Shown here: piece after piece, positions 1 through 7,062 of the stretch
Numbering within the stretch: the first letter of the stretch is position 1
How the letters are laid out: the number at the start of each line of letters is the position of its first letter
Source of the DNA: SZAS-103 sp038234715
Lineage (GTDB): Bacteria > Pseudomonadota > Gammaproteobacteria > Xanthomonadales > Xanthomonadaceae
Length of the DNA: 64,000 bases
Assembly: GCA_038234715.1 (NCBI GenBank)
Contig: JBBQTD010000012.1
Span: 1-64,000 of the forward strand
Reading direction: 5' to 3'
Notes under the pieces: model-generated
The model's database searches: none
Told to the model about the DNA's origin: nothing
What the model saw: the letters and a program-made list of their open reading frames with translations, nothing else
Made by a program: the position numbers and the translations under genes

Positions 1-49
1 CAGCGCGGTGGGCTTCTGGGCCGACATCGACGAATCCACGAACGGATGA
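1..49 (+). CDS. 3' end of an unidentified protein-coding gene
   Basis: The reading frame beginning at base 2 gives a short protein-like tail ending in GFWADIDESTNG and a TGA at 47-49. The rest lies outside the window, so no family can be named. The tail has normal amino acid use, whereas the other forward frame is Arg-rich. Bases 50-273 after it hold no gene or clear signal that I can support. Confidence 0.3.
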   Translation, partial: SAVGFWADIDESTNG

Positions 50-273
50 CCTTTGATTATTCCATAACGCGCCGCCGACCGGCCCTTCGAGGCGTCAGGT
101 TGTTGCCGAGGTCGTCACGGAAGATCTCCCGAAATCCCTCAGGACAGGCCGCAAACGCAGTGCTGGCGCGGCTCTCACGATAGTGTTTGCATTGAAACTC
201 ACTCTTCCGGGTTGTGTGGATAATGGGCTATGCCGGATCCAATTCTGGACCGGCAAACCCAAGGAGAAGTGTC

Positions 274-981
274 ATGCAAGGTATCAATGAAAGTGCGGGT
301 CAGGTTTCGGCGGCTGTCTCCGCCGGAGCAACACTGGCGCCAACGCCGGCCGCGACTGCCGGACGCTACAAGGTTGCAACGGCGTTTGCGCAGAGGATGA
401 AAGACGACGACCTGCGTGCGGCGATCGGGCTCATCACCACCGGGATGACGGGCAATGCCGCCTATCCGGCTCCGGTGCCGACGCTCGCGACGCTTGCCGC
501 AATGGGCAGCGCGTTCACGACGGCGGTGCAGGCGAACGATGGTGGTGCGGGGGCGGTGGCGCGTCGCGACAAGGCGCGCACCGATGTGGAGCAGGTGCTG
601 CGCCTGCTGGCCACATACGTGCAGCACGCGAGCGAGGGGGACCGGGTGGCGTTGCTGAGCTCGGGCTTTCCGCTGCAGCGGCAGCGCGGGATTGCGGGTG
701 TCCAGCCGATCGCGGCGCCGACCGGGTTGAAGATCCGGCGCGGCAACGCGAGCGGGCAGGCGGTCGTGCGCTGCACGCGGGTGCCGACAGCGCTGGTGTA
801 CGAGTGGCGTTACGCGCCGGCGGCGACGCCGAACGTGTGGACTCTCTCGGACACCGCGGCGGCGGCGTCGCGGGTGCTGGACGGTCTGGTGCCCGCGACG
901 CTGTACGTGGTGCAGGTGCGGGCGCATGGTCGCGTCGGTGCGGGCGACTGGAGTGAGAGTGTGACGCTGGTTGCGAGTTGA
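274..981 (+). CDS. small protein with a C-terminal fibronectin type III-like domain
   Basis: A 235-residue protein of unknown function. The ATG at 274 is chosen because AAGGAG (261-266) lies seven bases upstream; an earlier in-frame ATG at 214 has no such site. The N-terminal half is Ala-rich and probably helical, and has no signal peptide. The last 80 residues (from about APTGLKIRRG to ESVTLVAS) have the spacing of a fibronectin type III fold: a YEWRYAP strand, then a GLVPATLYVVQVRA strand and a final GDWSESV strand. Similar small proteins are used to report on measured or surface-bound material, but nothing here shows a role. The following bases 982-1265 hold no gene I can support. Confidence 0.6.
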   Translation: MQGINESAGQVSAAVSAGATLAPTPAATAGRYKVATAFAQRMKDDDLRAAIGLITTGMTGNAAYPAPVPTLATLAAMGSAFTTAVQANDGGAGAVARRDKARTDVEQVLRLLATYVQHASEGDRVALLSSGFPLQRQRGIAGVQPIAAPTGLKIRRGNASGQAVVRCTRVPTALVYEWRYAPAATPNVWTLSDTAAAASRVLDGLVPATLYVVQVRAHGRVGAGDWSESVTLVAS

Positions 982-1265
982 TCGGCGTGAATGGTGGAAA
1001 GCGGGAGGCCGGGGCGGAGACGCCTCGGCCTCTTGTCTTTGATGGACTCCGTGGATGTTGTCGAAGCCCGACGCTAACTGGTCCTGTGGCAGCCGCCAGG
1101 TTGCCGCCTGCGCTGGGTCATCCGGTGCGTCGAGTTCCCGCGCGATCGCGATGAGAACGTGTGGAGTAGCTGAAGCGGGCGTATCCGCGCCTGTCGATCA
1201 AAAGCACCCTGCTAGACTGCGCCGCGACACCGCTCATCCCGAGCCATTGCACGCACGGAAATTCC

Positions 1266-2357
1266 ATGACTGAGGTTCTTCGATCACGCCTTGCCGAGGC
1301 GCTTGCGCGCATACCCGATCCGCACACCGGTGCTGACCTCGGGGCGGCCGGTGCGGTCAAGGGAATCGGCATCGACGCAGACAGGGTTGCGATCGAGATC
1401 GTGCTGGGTTATCCGGCCGCCGGCTGGCACGCGACTCTCGCCGAGCAGGTGCGCATTGTCGCGCAGGGCGTCTCCGGCGTCGCCAACGCAACCGTCGAGG
1501 TGCGTTCGCGCGTGCTCGCGCATCGCGTGCAGGGCGAGCTGACGCCGTTGCCGGAAGTGAAGAACATCATCGCGATCGCATCAGGCAAGGGCGGAGTCGG
1601 CAAGTCCACGACAGCGGTGAATCTTGCGCTCTCGTTGCAGGCCGAAGGCGCGACCGTGGGCGTGCTTGACGCCGACATCTACGGACCGAGCATTCCGAAG
1701 ATGCTTGGCATCAGCGGTCGTCCGGACAGCCCGGATGGCAAGTCCATCGAACCGAAAATCGGCCATGGACTGCAGGCGATGTCGATCGGCCTGCTGGTGG
1801 CTGAGGACACCGCGATGATCTGGCGCGGCCCGATGGTCACCCAGGCCCTGCAGCAGTTGCTGGGTGAAACCCGCTGGAAGAATCTCGACTACCTCATCAT
1901 CGACTTGCCGCCGGGCACCGGGGACATCCAGCTCACGCTGTCGCAGCGCGTACCGGTGTCGGGCGCGATCATCGTGACCACGCCTCAGGACATCGCGCTG
2001 CTGGACGCGAAGAAGGCGTTGCAGATGTTCAACAAGGTGGAGGTGCCGGTGCTCGGGATCGTCGAGAACATGGCCGTGCACATCTGCTCCAACTGCGGCC
2101 ACGCCGAGCACGTGTTCGGCGAAGGCGGCGCGCAACGCATGTCGACGCAGTACGGCGTGCCGTTGCTGGGCGCGCTGCCGTTGGACATCCGCATCCGCGA
2201 GAATGCCGATGGGGGAACGCCGAGCGTCGCCGCCGATCCCGCATCGGCAGTGTCGCTGACCTATCGCGCCATCGCACGCAGCGCCGCGGCGAGGCTGTCG
2301 CTGCAGGCGAAGAACAAATCCATCGCATTCCCGAACATCGTGATCCAGAACACCTAG
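1266..2357 (+). CDS. mrp: Mrp/ApbC iron-sulfur cluster carrier ATPase
   Basis: A 363-residue P-loop ATPase of the Mrp/NBP35 family, which holds a labile 4Fe-4S cluster and passes it to apo-proteins in the cytoplasm. The N-terminal 85 residues form a MIP18-type (DUF59) domain. Walker A with the signature lysine, GKGGVGKST, is at about residues 107-115. The switch region DADIYGPSIPKML follows. The paired cysteines CSNC near residues 273-276 are the expected cluster ligands at the dimer interface. Length is typical. In Xanthomonadales this gene commonly lies beside dcd, as here. Its stop is followed directly by an inverted-repeat element. Confidence 0.95.
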   Translation: MTEVLRSRLAEALARIPDPHTGADLGAAGAVKGIGIDADRVAIEIVLGYPAAGWHATLAEQVRIVAQGVSGVANATVEVRSRVLAHRVQGELTPLPEVKNIIAIASGKGGVGKSTTAVNLALSLQAEGATVGVLDADIYGPSIPKMLGISGRPDSPDGKSIEPKIGHGLQAMSIGLLVAEDTAMIWRGPMVTQALQQLLGETRWKNLDYLIIDLPPGTGDIQLTLSQRVPVSGAIIVTTPQDIALLDAKKALQMFNKVEVPVLGIVENMAVHICSNCGHAEHVFGEGGAQRMSTQYGVPLLGALPLDIRIRENADGGTPSVAADPASAVSLTYRAIARSAAARLSLQAKNKSIAFPNIVIQNT

Positions 2358-2453
2358 GGGCGGGGAATGGGGAATCGGGAATCGGGAATTGGTGGAAGCG
2401 GGAATCGCCTGCGTTGGGTTACACATTCCCTGTTCCCAATCTGGAATTCCCTG
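2358..2453 (+). repeat. dispersed GGGAATC inverted repeat, copy 1
   Basis: Left arm 2362-2392 is built from repeated GGGAATC/GGGAATT words. Right arm 2423-2453 carries the complementary ATTCCC words, so the transcript can fold into a long imperfect hairpin. Two further copies occur at 30467-30566 and 62328-62425, each between same-strand genes. This copy supplies the start codon and first 28 or so codons of the following reading frame. Confidence 0.75.
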
Positions 2454-3041
2454 CTATTGCTGCTGCTGGTGTTCTCGGCGGGAATAGCTGCCGCGCAGGA
2501 CGCAACGAGCGTGGTCACCGCGGCGCGCGCGCAGGTCGGCGTCACACTGCAATACGATCCGGCGTATGTGCGCATCGCCTATCCAGGCGGCGATGTACCG
2601 CTGGAGCGAGGGGTGTGCGCGGACGTGCTGGTGCGCGCATTCCGCGCTGCCGGCGTCGACCTGCAAAAGCTCGTGCATGAGGACATGGGTGCGCAGTTTT
2701 CCGCGTATCCGCACAAGTGGGGTTTGCCGGGCCCGGACAGCAACATCGACCACCGGCGCGTACTCAATCTGGAAACCTTCTTCCGGCGTCGCGGCTTCGA
2801 AGTACCGACCAGCGCCAATGCGTCCGACTACCACGCGGGCGACATCGTGAGCTGGCGATTGCCAGGTGGCCTGGCACATATCGGCCTGGTTTCGGATCGC
2901 CATCTGCAGGATGGTTCCAATCGACCGTTGGTGATCCACAACGTCGGGGCAGGTGCAAAGGAAGAGGACGTGTTGTTCGCGTGGACGCAGGTCGGCCATT
3001 TCCGTTGGTCGTTCCCGGCCCTGAATCGGCACCACGCGTGA
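2367..3041 (+). CDS. DUF1287 family exported protein (NlpC/P60-like fold)
   Basis: A 224-residue protein. A hydrophobic stretch (LLLLLLVFSAGIAAAQ) ending near residue 44 looks like a signal peptide, so the mature domain is probably periplasmic. The domain contains a Cys early (GVCADVLVRAFRAAG) and a His later (GGLAHIGLVSD), followed by VIHNVG; this order resembles the Cys-His triad of NlpC/P60 cysteine peptidases, to which DUF1287 is distantly related. The substrate is unknown. The start is uncertain: everything before the hydrophobic stretch is encoded by the inverted repeat, and a downstream TTG at 2457 or GTG at 2469 would leave a shorter signal sequence. Confidence 0.75.
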   Translation: MGNRESGIGGSGNRLRWVTHSLFPIWNSLLLLLLVFSAGIAAAQDATSVVTAARAQVGVTLQYDPAYVRIAYPGGDVPLERGVCADVLVRAFRAAGVDLQKLVHEDMGAQFSAYPHKWGLPGPDSNIDHRRVLNLETFFRRRGFEVPTSANASDYHAGDIVSWRLPGGLAHIGLVSDRHLQDGSNRPLVIHNVGAGAKEEDVLFAWTQVGHFRWSFPALNRHHA

Positions 3042-3078
3042 TCGTCAGCAGCAAGCCAATTTCCAAAGGGAAGCACGC

Positions 3079-3648
3079 ATGAGCATCAAGTCCGACCACT
3101 GGATCCGCCGCATGGCCGCCCAGCACGGCATGATCGAACCGTTCGAGGCGGGGCAGGTGAAACATGCCGCCGACGGCCATCGCATCGTGTCCTACGGTAC
3201 GTCGAGCTACGGCTACGACGTGCGCTGCGCGCGCGAGTTCAAGATATTCACCAACATCAACTCCACGATCGTCGATCCGAAGGCATTCGATCCGTCGAGC
3301 TTCGTGGATGTCGAGGCAGACGTTTGCATCATCCCGCCGAACTCGTTCGCGCTGGCGCGGACCGTGGAATTCTTCCGCATCCCACGCAGCACGCTCGTCA
3401 TATGCCTTGGCAAGAGCACCTACGCACGTTGCGGAATCATCGTCAACGTGACCCCGCTGGAACCCGAATGGGAAGGCCATGTGACGCTGGAGTTCTCGAA
3501 CACGACGCCGTTGCCCGCGAAGATCTACGCAAACGAAGGGGTTGCGCAGATGCTGTTCTTCGAGTCCGATGAAGTCTGCGGGACGTCGTACAAGGACCGC
3601 GGTGGAAAGTACCAGGGGCAGATGGGCGTGACGTTGCCGAGGACGTAG
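3079..3648 (+). CDS. dcd: dCTP deaminase
   Basis: A 189-residue enzyme that deaminates dCTP to dUTP, feeding thymidylate synthesis. The active-site block is intact: GKSTYARCGIIVNVTPLEPE includes the Ser-Arg pair that binds the triphosphate and the catalytic Glu, and is followed by the trimer-forming EFSNTTPLPAKIYANEG region and the C-terminal SYKDRGGKYQGQ tail. Length is that of monofunctional bacterial Dcd. The ATG at 3079 has GGGAAG upstream. It follows the DUF1287 gene by 37 bases and may share its transcript. Confidence 0.97.
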   Translation: MSIKSDHWIRRMAAQHGMIEPFEAGQVKHAADGHRIVSYGTSSYGYDVRCAREFKIFTNINSTIVDPKAFDPSSFVDVEADVCIIPPNSFALARTVEFFRIPRSTLVICLGKSTYARCGIIVNVTPLEPEWEGHVTLEFSNTTPLPAKIYANEGVAQMLFFESDEVCGTSYKDRGGKYQGQMGVTLPRT

Positions 3649-3667
3649 GAATCGCAGTGGAGCGATG

Positions 3668-3696
3668 AGCGAGTCCGGGTGTGTACCGGACTCGCT
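3668..3696. terminator. perfect 11-bp hairpin between convergent dcd and pcp
   Basis: AGCGAGTCCGG (3668-3678), a seven-base loop and CCGGACTCGCT (3686-3696) form a perfect stem. There is no run of T after either arm, so it is either a weak bidirectional terminator or an RNA 3'-end stabiliser for the two convergent genes. Confidence 0.55.
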
Positions 3697-3744
3697 ACGT
3701 CTGGAGCAGGCCAGGATGGGCTCGTGCAGACCATCCCCGAGGCG

Positions 3745-4398
3745 CTAGTTATCGGTCCCGGCCGCAAACCGCACGTCCACTGCGTGGATGACCGCAGCTT
3801 CGATCGCAATTCCGATCCCCTTCGAAAGGGTGCCGAGTTCCATGCTCGGCGCACCGCGATGGGCTGCTGCCTGGCGTGGCAGATACGGGATATGGATGAA
3901 GCCGCCGCGCACTCCGGGATGTTGCGTGGAGAGCAGGTGCATCAGCGCGAAGAACGCCGCATTGCAGACATAGCTGCCCGCGCTGAAGGAAAGCTCCGCA
4001 GGCACGCCCGCCGAGTGCATCGCGATCAACATCGCCTTCACGGGCAGGGTGCTGAAGTAAGCCGCTGGGGCTCTTTCGATGACCGGCGCATCGACGGGTT
4101 GCGCGCCGGCATTGTCGGGAATCCGCGCATCGATCAGGTTGATTGCGACGCGTTCGAGCGAAATGCGCGCGCGCCCGCCTGCTTGCCCGATACCCACCAC
4201 CAGGGCTGGCTTCACGCGAACGATCGAGTCGGTCAATGTTGCGAGCGCGCCTTCGAAGGTGACTGGAAGTTCTGCGGGAACAACCCGATGCCCGGCAATG
4301 CGTTCGCCTGCGAGTTCACGCACGACCTCCTGTGCGGGATTGATGTCTTCGCCACCGAACGGCTCGAATCCGAAAAGCAGGACAGAAGGAGTTTTCAT
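3745..4398 (-). CDS. pcp: pyrrolidone-carboxylate peptidase (pyroglutamyl peptidase I)
   Basis: A 217-residue cytoplasmic cysteine peptidase of family C15 that removes N-terminal pyroglutamate from peptides. The start MKTPSVLLFGFEPFGG is canonical. The catalytic triad is visible: Glu in GIGQAGGRARISLERVAINL, Cys in SAGSYVCNAAFF and His in GGFIHIPYLP. Its ATG overlaps the stop of the upstream DUF979 gene as ATGA (4395-4398), so the two are translationally coupled. It is the last gene of the minus-strand pyroglutamate block and would supply free 5-oxoproline to PxpABC. Confidence 0.95.
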   Translation of the reverse strand: MKTPSVLLFGFEPFGGEDINPAQEVVRELAGERIAGHRVVPAELPVTFEGALATLTDSIVRVKPALVVGIGQAGGRARISLERVAINLIDARIPDNAGAQPVDAPVIERAPAAYFSTLPVKAMLIAMHSAGVPAELSFSAGSYVCNAAFFALMHLLSTQHPGVRGGFIHIPYLPRQAAAHRGAPSMELGTLSKGIGIAIEAAVIHAVDVRFAAGTDN

Positions 4399-5369
4399 CG
4401 GAACGCCAGCCACGCCATCAAGGCGATGTTGACCACGAGCAGGATGACCGCGGTCGGCCATTGGGCGCGGATCACCCCGTTGCGGTCGTCGAGTTCGAGC
4501 AGCACGGCGGGCACGATGTTGAAGTTGGCGGCCATGGGTGTCAGCAGCGTACCGCAGTAGCCGGTGAGCATGCCGAGTGAGCCGACTACCGCCGCGTCCG
4601 CTCCGTGCAGGCGGATCAGCAAGGGCAGGCCGATGCCGGCGGTGATGACCGGGAACGCCGCGAAGGCGTTGCCCATGATCACCGTGAACGCGACCATGCC
4701 CAGCCCATAGGCAAGCACGCACGCAAACGCGTTCTGGATTGGCACGACATTGGCAACCAGTGCCGCGACGGCATCTCCCACTCCGGTTGCGGTAAACATG
4801 CCGCCCAGTGCTGCGAGCACGATTGGCAACAGAGCCGCCCAGCCCAGCGTGTCGAGCAGGCGCCGGCCTTCGCTGACAGCGCGTACGGGTCGACTGCGGG
4901 TGACCAAGAGCGCGGCGATCAATGCAACCACGCAGGCGACGGCAAGCCCGACCAGGGTGGCCGAGCCGTTGCCGATGAGCCAATCGATCGGGAACCGGTA
5001 CTTCTTCGAAGCAAGATCCACTAGCGCGAACACGACGGTGACTGCTGGAATCAGCAGCGCCGGCACGAACAGCCAATGCCGCAGTCGAAGCGCCGAAGCA
5101 AGGCGCTCGTCGACCGCACGTTCCGCAAAGACGGGTCGGTGCATCAGTGCAGCCAATACAGCAAGCGCGACGATGCAAAGCCCTGCGAGTTGCGCCGGGC
5201 GCGTGTCGCCTGCCTGCTTCGCCGCCAACGCGAAATCTCCACCCGCGAACAGCAATGCAAGGACCACCCAGAACGCGGTCGCGGCCCAGCGACGCTCGCG
5301 CAGGTTCATCCACGCGGCTGCGAGGAAGAATGCAGCGAGCAGCCAGTACGCGTACTCAATCCGCAACAT
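4395..5369 (-). CDS. DUF979 family inner-membrane protein (putative transporter half)
   Basis: A 324-residue polytopic membrane protein with roughly eight to nine hydrophobic segments spread from the N-terminus (EYAYWLLAAFFLAAAW) to the C-terminus (AVILLVVNIALMAWLAFR). The GLGMVAFTVIMGNAFAAFPV and MLTGYCGTLLTPMAANFN segments are the conserved core of DUF979. DUF979 is almost always paired with DUF969, as here, and both have been linked by context to pyroglutamate or pyroglutamyl-peptide uptake. The pair probably forms a two-component permease, but direct function is not shown by sequence. Confidence 0.85.
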   Translation of the reverse strand: MLRIEYAYWLLAAFFLAAAWMNLRERRWAATAFWVVLALLFAGGDFALAAKQAGDTRPAQLAGLCIVALAVLAALMHRPVFAERAVDERLASALRLRHWLFVPALLIPAVTVVFALVDLASKKYRFPIDWLIGNGSATLVGLAVACVVALIAALLVTRSRPVRAVSEGRRLLDTLGWAALLPIVLAALGGMFTATGVGDAVAALVANVVPIQNAFACVLAYGLGMVAFTVIMGNAFAAFPVITAGIGLPLLIRLHGADAAVVGSLGMLTGYCGTLLTPMAANFNIVPAVLLELDDRNGVIRAQWPTAVILLVVNIALMAWLAFR

Positions 5370-6054
5370 TGGAGGTGCCGACCGCGGATGCCTTGCGCGC
5401 GAGCTTGCGCTGGAACAGCACGATGCGCACTGCGTGGATCACGAATGCCGCAATCGCGGTTGGGAGAGCCCACAGCGCGATCTGCAAGGGCTCGAGCTTG
5501 ATGCCGTTGCCGGCATAGAAACCCTGGATCAGCAGAACTGCCGCCATCGCAAGGAACACGTCCTCGCCGAAGAACAGCCCGATGTTGTCGGTCGCCGCGG
5601 CCATCGCGCGCACGCGCTGTTGTTCGTCGTGGCTGAGTTCGCCATGCACGTTTTCGGCGGCAGCTTCACTCATCGGCGCCAGCAGAGGGCGCACGGTCTG
5701 TGGGTGTCCGGCAATATCCTTCAGGCCAAGCATGCTGAGCATCTGCCGCAAAGCGAGATAGCCGATCAGCAATTTAGCCAGGGTCAAACCGCGCAAGGCC
5801 CCGATTCGTCGCTGGGCATACTCCCGCAAGCCTGCACGCTCGAGCACGCCGATCACCGGCAGCGTGAGCACGAAAAGCATCAATGACCGATTGGTCAGGA
5901 AGCTCGCGCCAAGCAGGGCCAGCAACTCGGCGAGCGACTTTCCGGCGGCGAATCCGCTTGCGAAGCCTGCGGTGACCACGACCAGCACCGGGTTGAGGCG
6001 GAACGCGAACCCGAACACGACGACGGCGACGCCAATCAGCGGCCAATAGCTCAC
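5356..6054 (-). CDS. DUF969 family inner-membrane protein (putative transporter half)
   Basis: A 232-residue membrane protein. The GTG start at 6054 is chosen because AGGGAG lies eight bases upstream and because it overlaps the pxpA stop as GTGA (6051-6054); a longer frame continues upstream but is antisense-like and Arg-rich. Hydrophobic segments include SYWPLIGVAVVVFGFAF, VLVVVTAGFASGFAAG and SLMLFVLTLPVIGVLE. The middle EVH-like acidic stretch and the DNIGLFFGEDVFLAMAAVLLI segment are typical of DUF969. Its 3' end overlaps the start of the DUF979 gene by 14 bases. Confidence 0.85.
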   Translation of the reverse strand: MSYWPLIGVAVVVFGFAFRLNPVLVVVTAGFASGFAAGKSLAELLALLGASFLTNRSLMLFVLTLPVIGVLERAGLREYAQRRIGALRGLTLAKLLIGYLALRQMLSMLGLKDIAGHPQTVRPLLAPMSEAAAENVHGELSHDEQQRVRAMAAATDNIGLFFGEDVFLAMAAVLLIQGFYAGNGIKLEPLQIALWALPTAIAAFVIHAVRIVLFQRKLARKASAVGTSNVAD

Positions 6055-6809
6055 GTGCGGATCTCCCTGTCGGGTGCGATGACGTCGATGCCATCGGCTT
6101 GCAGCGCATCGTGCAGCGAACGCGCAAAGTGCGCGGCATCCGCGCGGTCGCCATGCAGGCACAGGGTATCGGCGCGCAGCGGCACCATTTCCCCGGTGCG
6201 TGCGAGCAACCTGCCATCGCGAACGAGCATGCGCACCTGCTGCAGGGATACGTCCAGCGCGTCGATGACAGCGCCAGGCAAGGTCCGCGGTGTCAGGCGC
6301 CCATTGACCTCGTAACTGCGTTCGGCGAAGACTTCGTGCGCCACCCGAAGGCCGATGCGCTCGCCGGCAGCGGTCATTTCACTGCCGGACAGCCCGTACA
6401 GGATCAGCGACGGATCGAAACCGAAGACGGCGCGTGCAATCGCATCCGCAAGCGCGCTGTCGTCCGCGGCCTGGTTGTACAGCGCGCCGTGCGGTTTGAC
6501 GTGGCGCAGCGCCACGCCCTGCTCACGCGCAATTGCGGCGAGTGCTTCGAGTTGATGCCGCAGCAGCGCGTGGACTTCCGCCGGAGCGATCGTCTGCGCC
6601 GCACGGCCAAAGTTCGCGCGATCATTGAACGATGGATGTGCGCCGGCCTGGACGCCATGCTGCCGGCACAGAGCGATGGTGTCGCGCATCGTTTGCGGAT
6701 CACCCGCATGCAGCCCGCACGCGATGTTCGCCGAGCTGATGTATGGCATCACCGCGGCGTCTTCGCAGCCTTCGCCAAGATCGCAGTTGAAGTCGATGCG
6801 ACGGAGCAT
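6051..6809 (-). CDS. pxpA: 5-oxoprolinase subunit A (LamB/YcsF family)
   Basis: A 252-residue subunit of the ATP-dependent 5-oxoprolinase PxpABC, which opens 5-oxoproline to glutamate. Family signatures are all present: DFNCDLGEG at the N-terminus, ISSANIACGLHAGDP, AHPSFNDRANFGR and RHVKPHGALYNQ. Length is normal. The start ATG follows the small membrane protein gene by nine bases. pxpA is separated from pxpB and pxpC by two unrelated genes, whereas in many genomes the three are contiguous; here the order is pxpB-pxpC-DUF885-small ORF-pxpA. Confidence 0.95.
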   Translation of the reverse strand: MLRRIDFNCDLGEGCEDAAVMPYISSANIACGLHAGDPQTMRDTIALCRQHGVQAGAHPSFNDRANFGRAAQTIAPAEVHALLRHQLEALAAIAREQGVALRHVKPHGALYNQAADDSALADAIARAVFGFDPSLILYGLSGSEMTAAGERIGLRVAHEVFAERSYEVNGRLTPRTLPGAVIDALDVSLQQVRMLVRDGRLLARTGEMVPLRADTLCLHGDRADAAHFARSLHDALQADGIDVIAPDREIRT

Positions 6810-6818
6810 CGCAGCCGT

Positions 6819-6992
6819 CTACTTGCGCGTGGAACCGCGCTTGAACAACATGCTCAGTCCGACCGCAATGAGGATCAACGGCCACCAGGTTGCGATCAGC
6901 CGACCAAAGTTGATGCCCGCTATCCCAAGGTTCTGCAGCAGGAACATGACACCGATGACGATGAGGATGATGGCGGGGAGATAGGGTCGCAT
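6819..6992 (-). CDS. small two-helix membrane protein (LiaI/LiaF-like transmembrane region)
   Basis: A 57-residue protein of two hydrophobic helices: YLPAIILIVIGVMFLLQNLGI and LIATWWPLILIAVGLSMLF, with a short polar turn and a basic C-terminal tail KRGSTRK. The pattern GxxFLLxNLG...WWPLxLIxxGL is that of the DUF5668/LiaF N-terminal transmembrane region. The ATG at 6992 has GAGAAG upstream; a longer frame to 7049 lacks a good site. It sits tightly before pxpA, so it is probably co-transcribed. Function is unknown. Confidence 0.7.
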   Translation of the reverse strand: MRPYLPAIILIVIGVMFLLQNLGIAGINFGRLIATWWPLILIAVGLSMLFKRGSTRK

Positions 6993-7062
6993 TGGCGCTT
7001 CTCGATTGTGGAATGCGATGCAGCCAGGCCCTGGTCGGCCGGCCGCCATGAAATGCAGTCGC

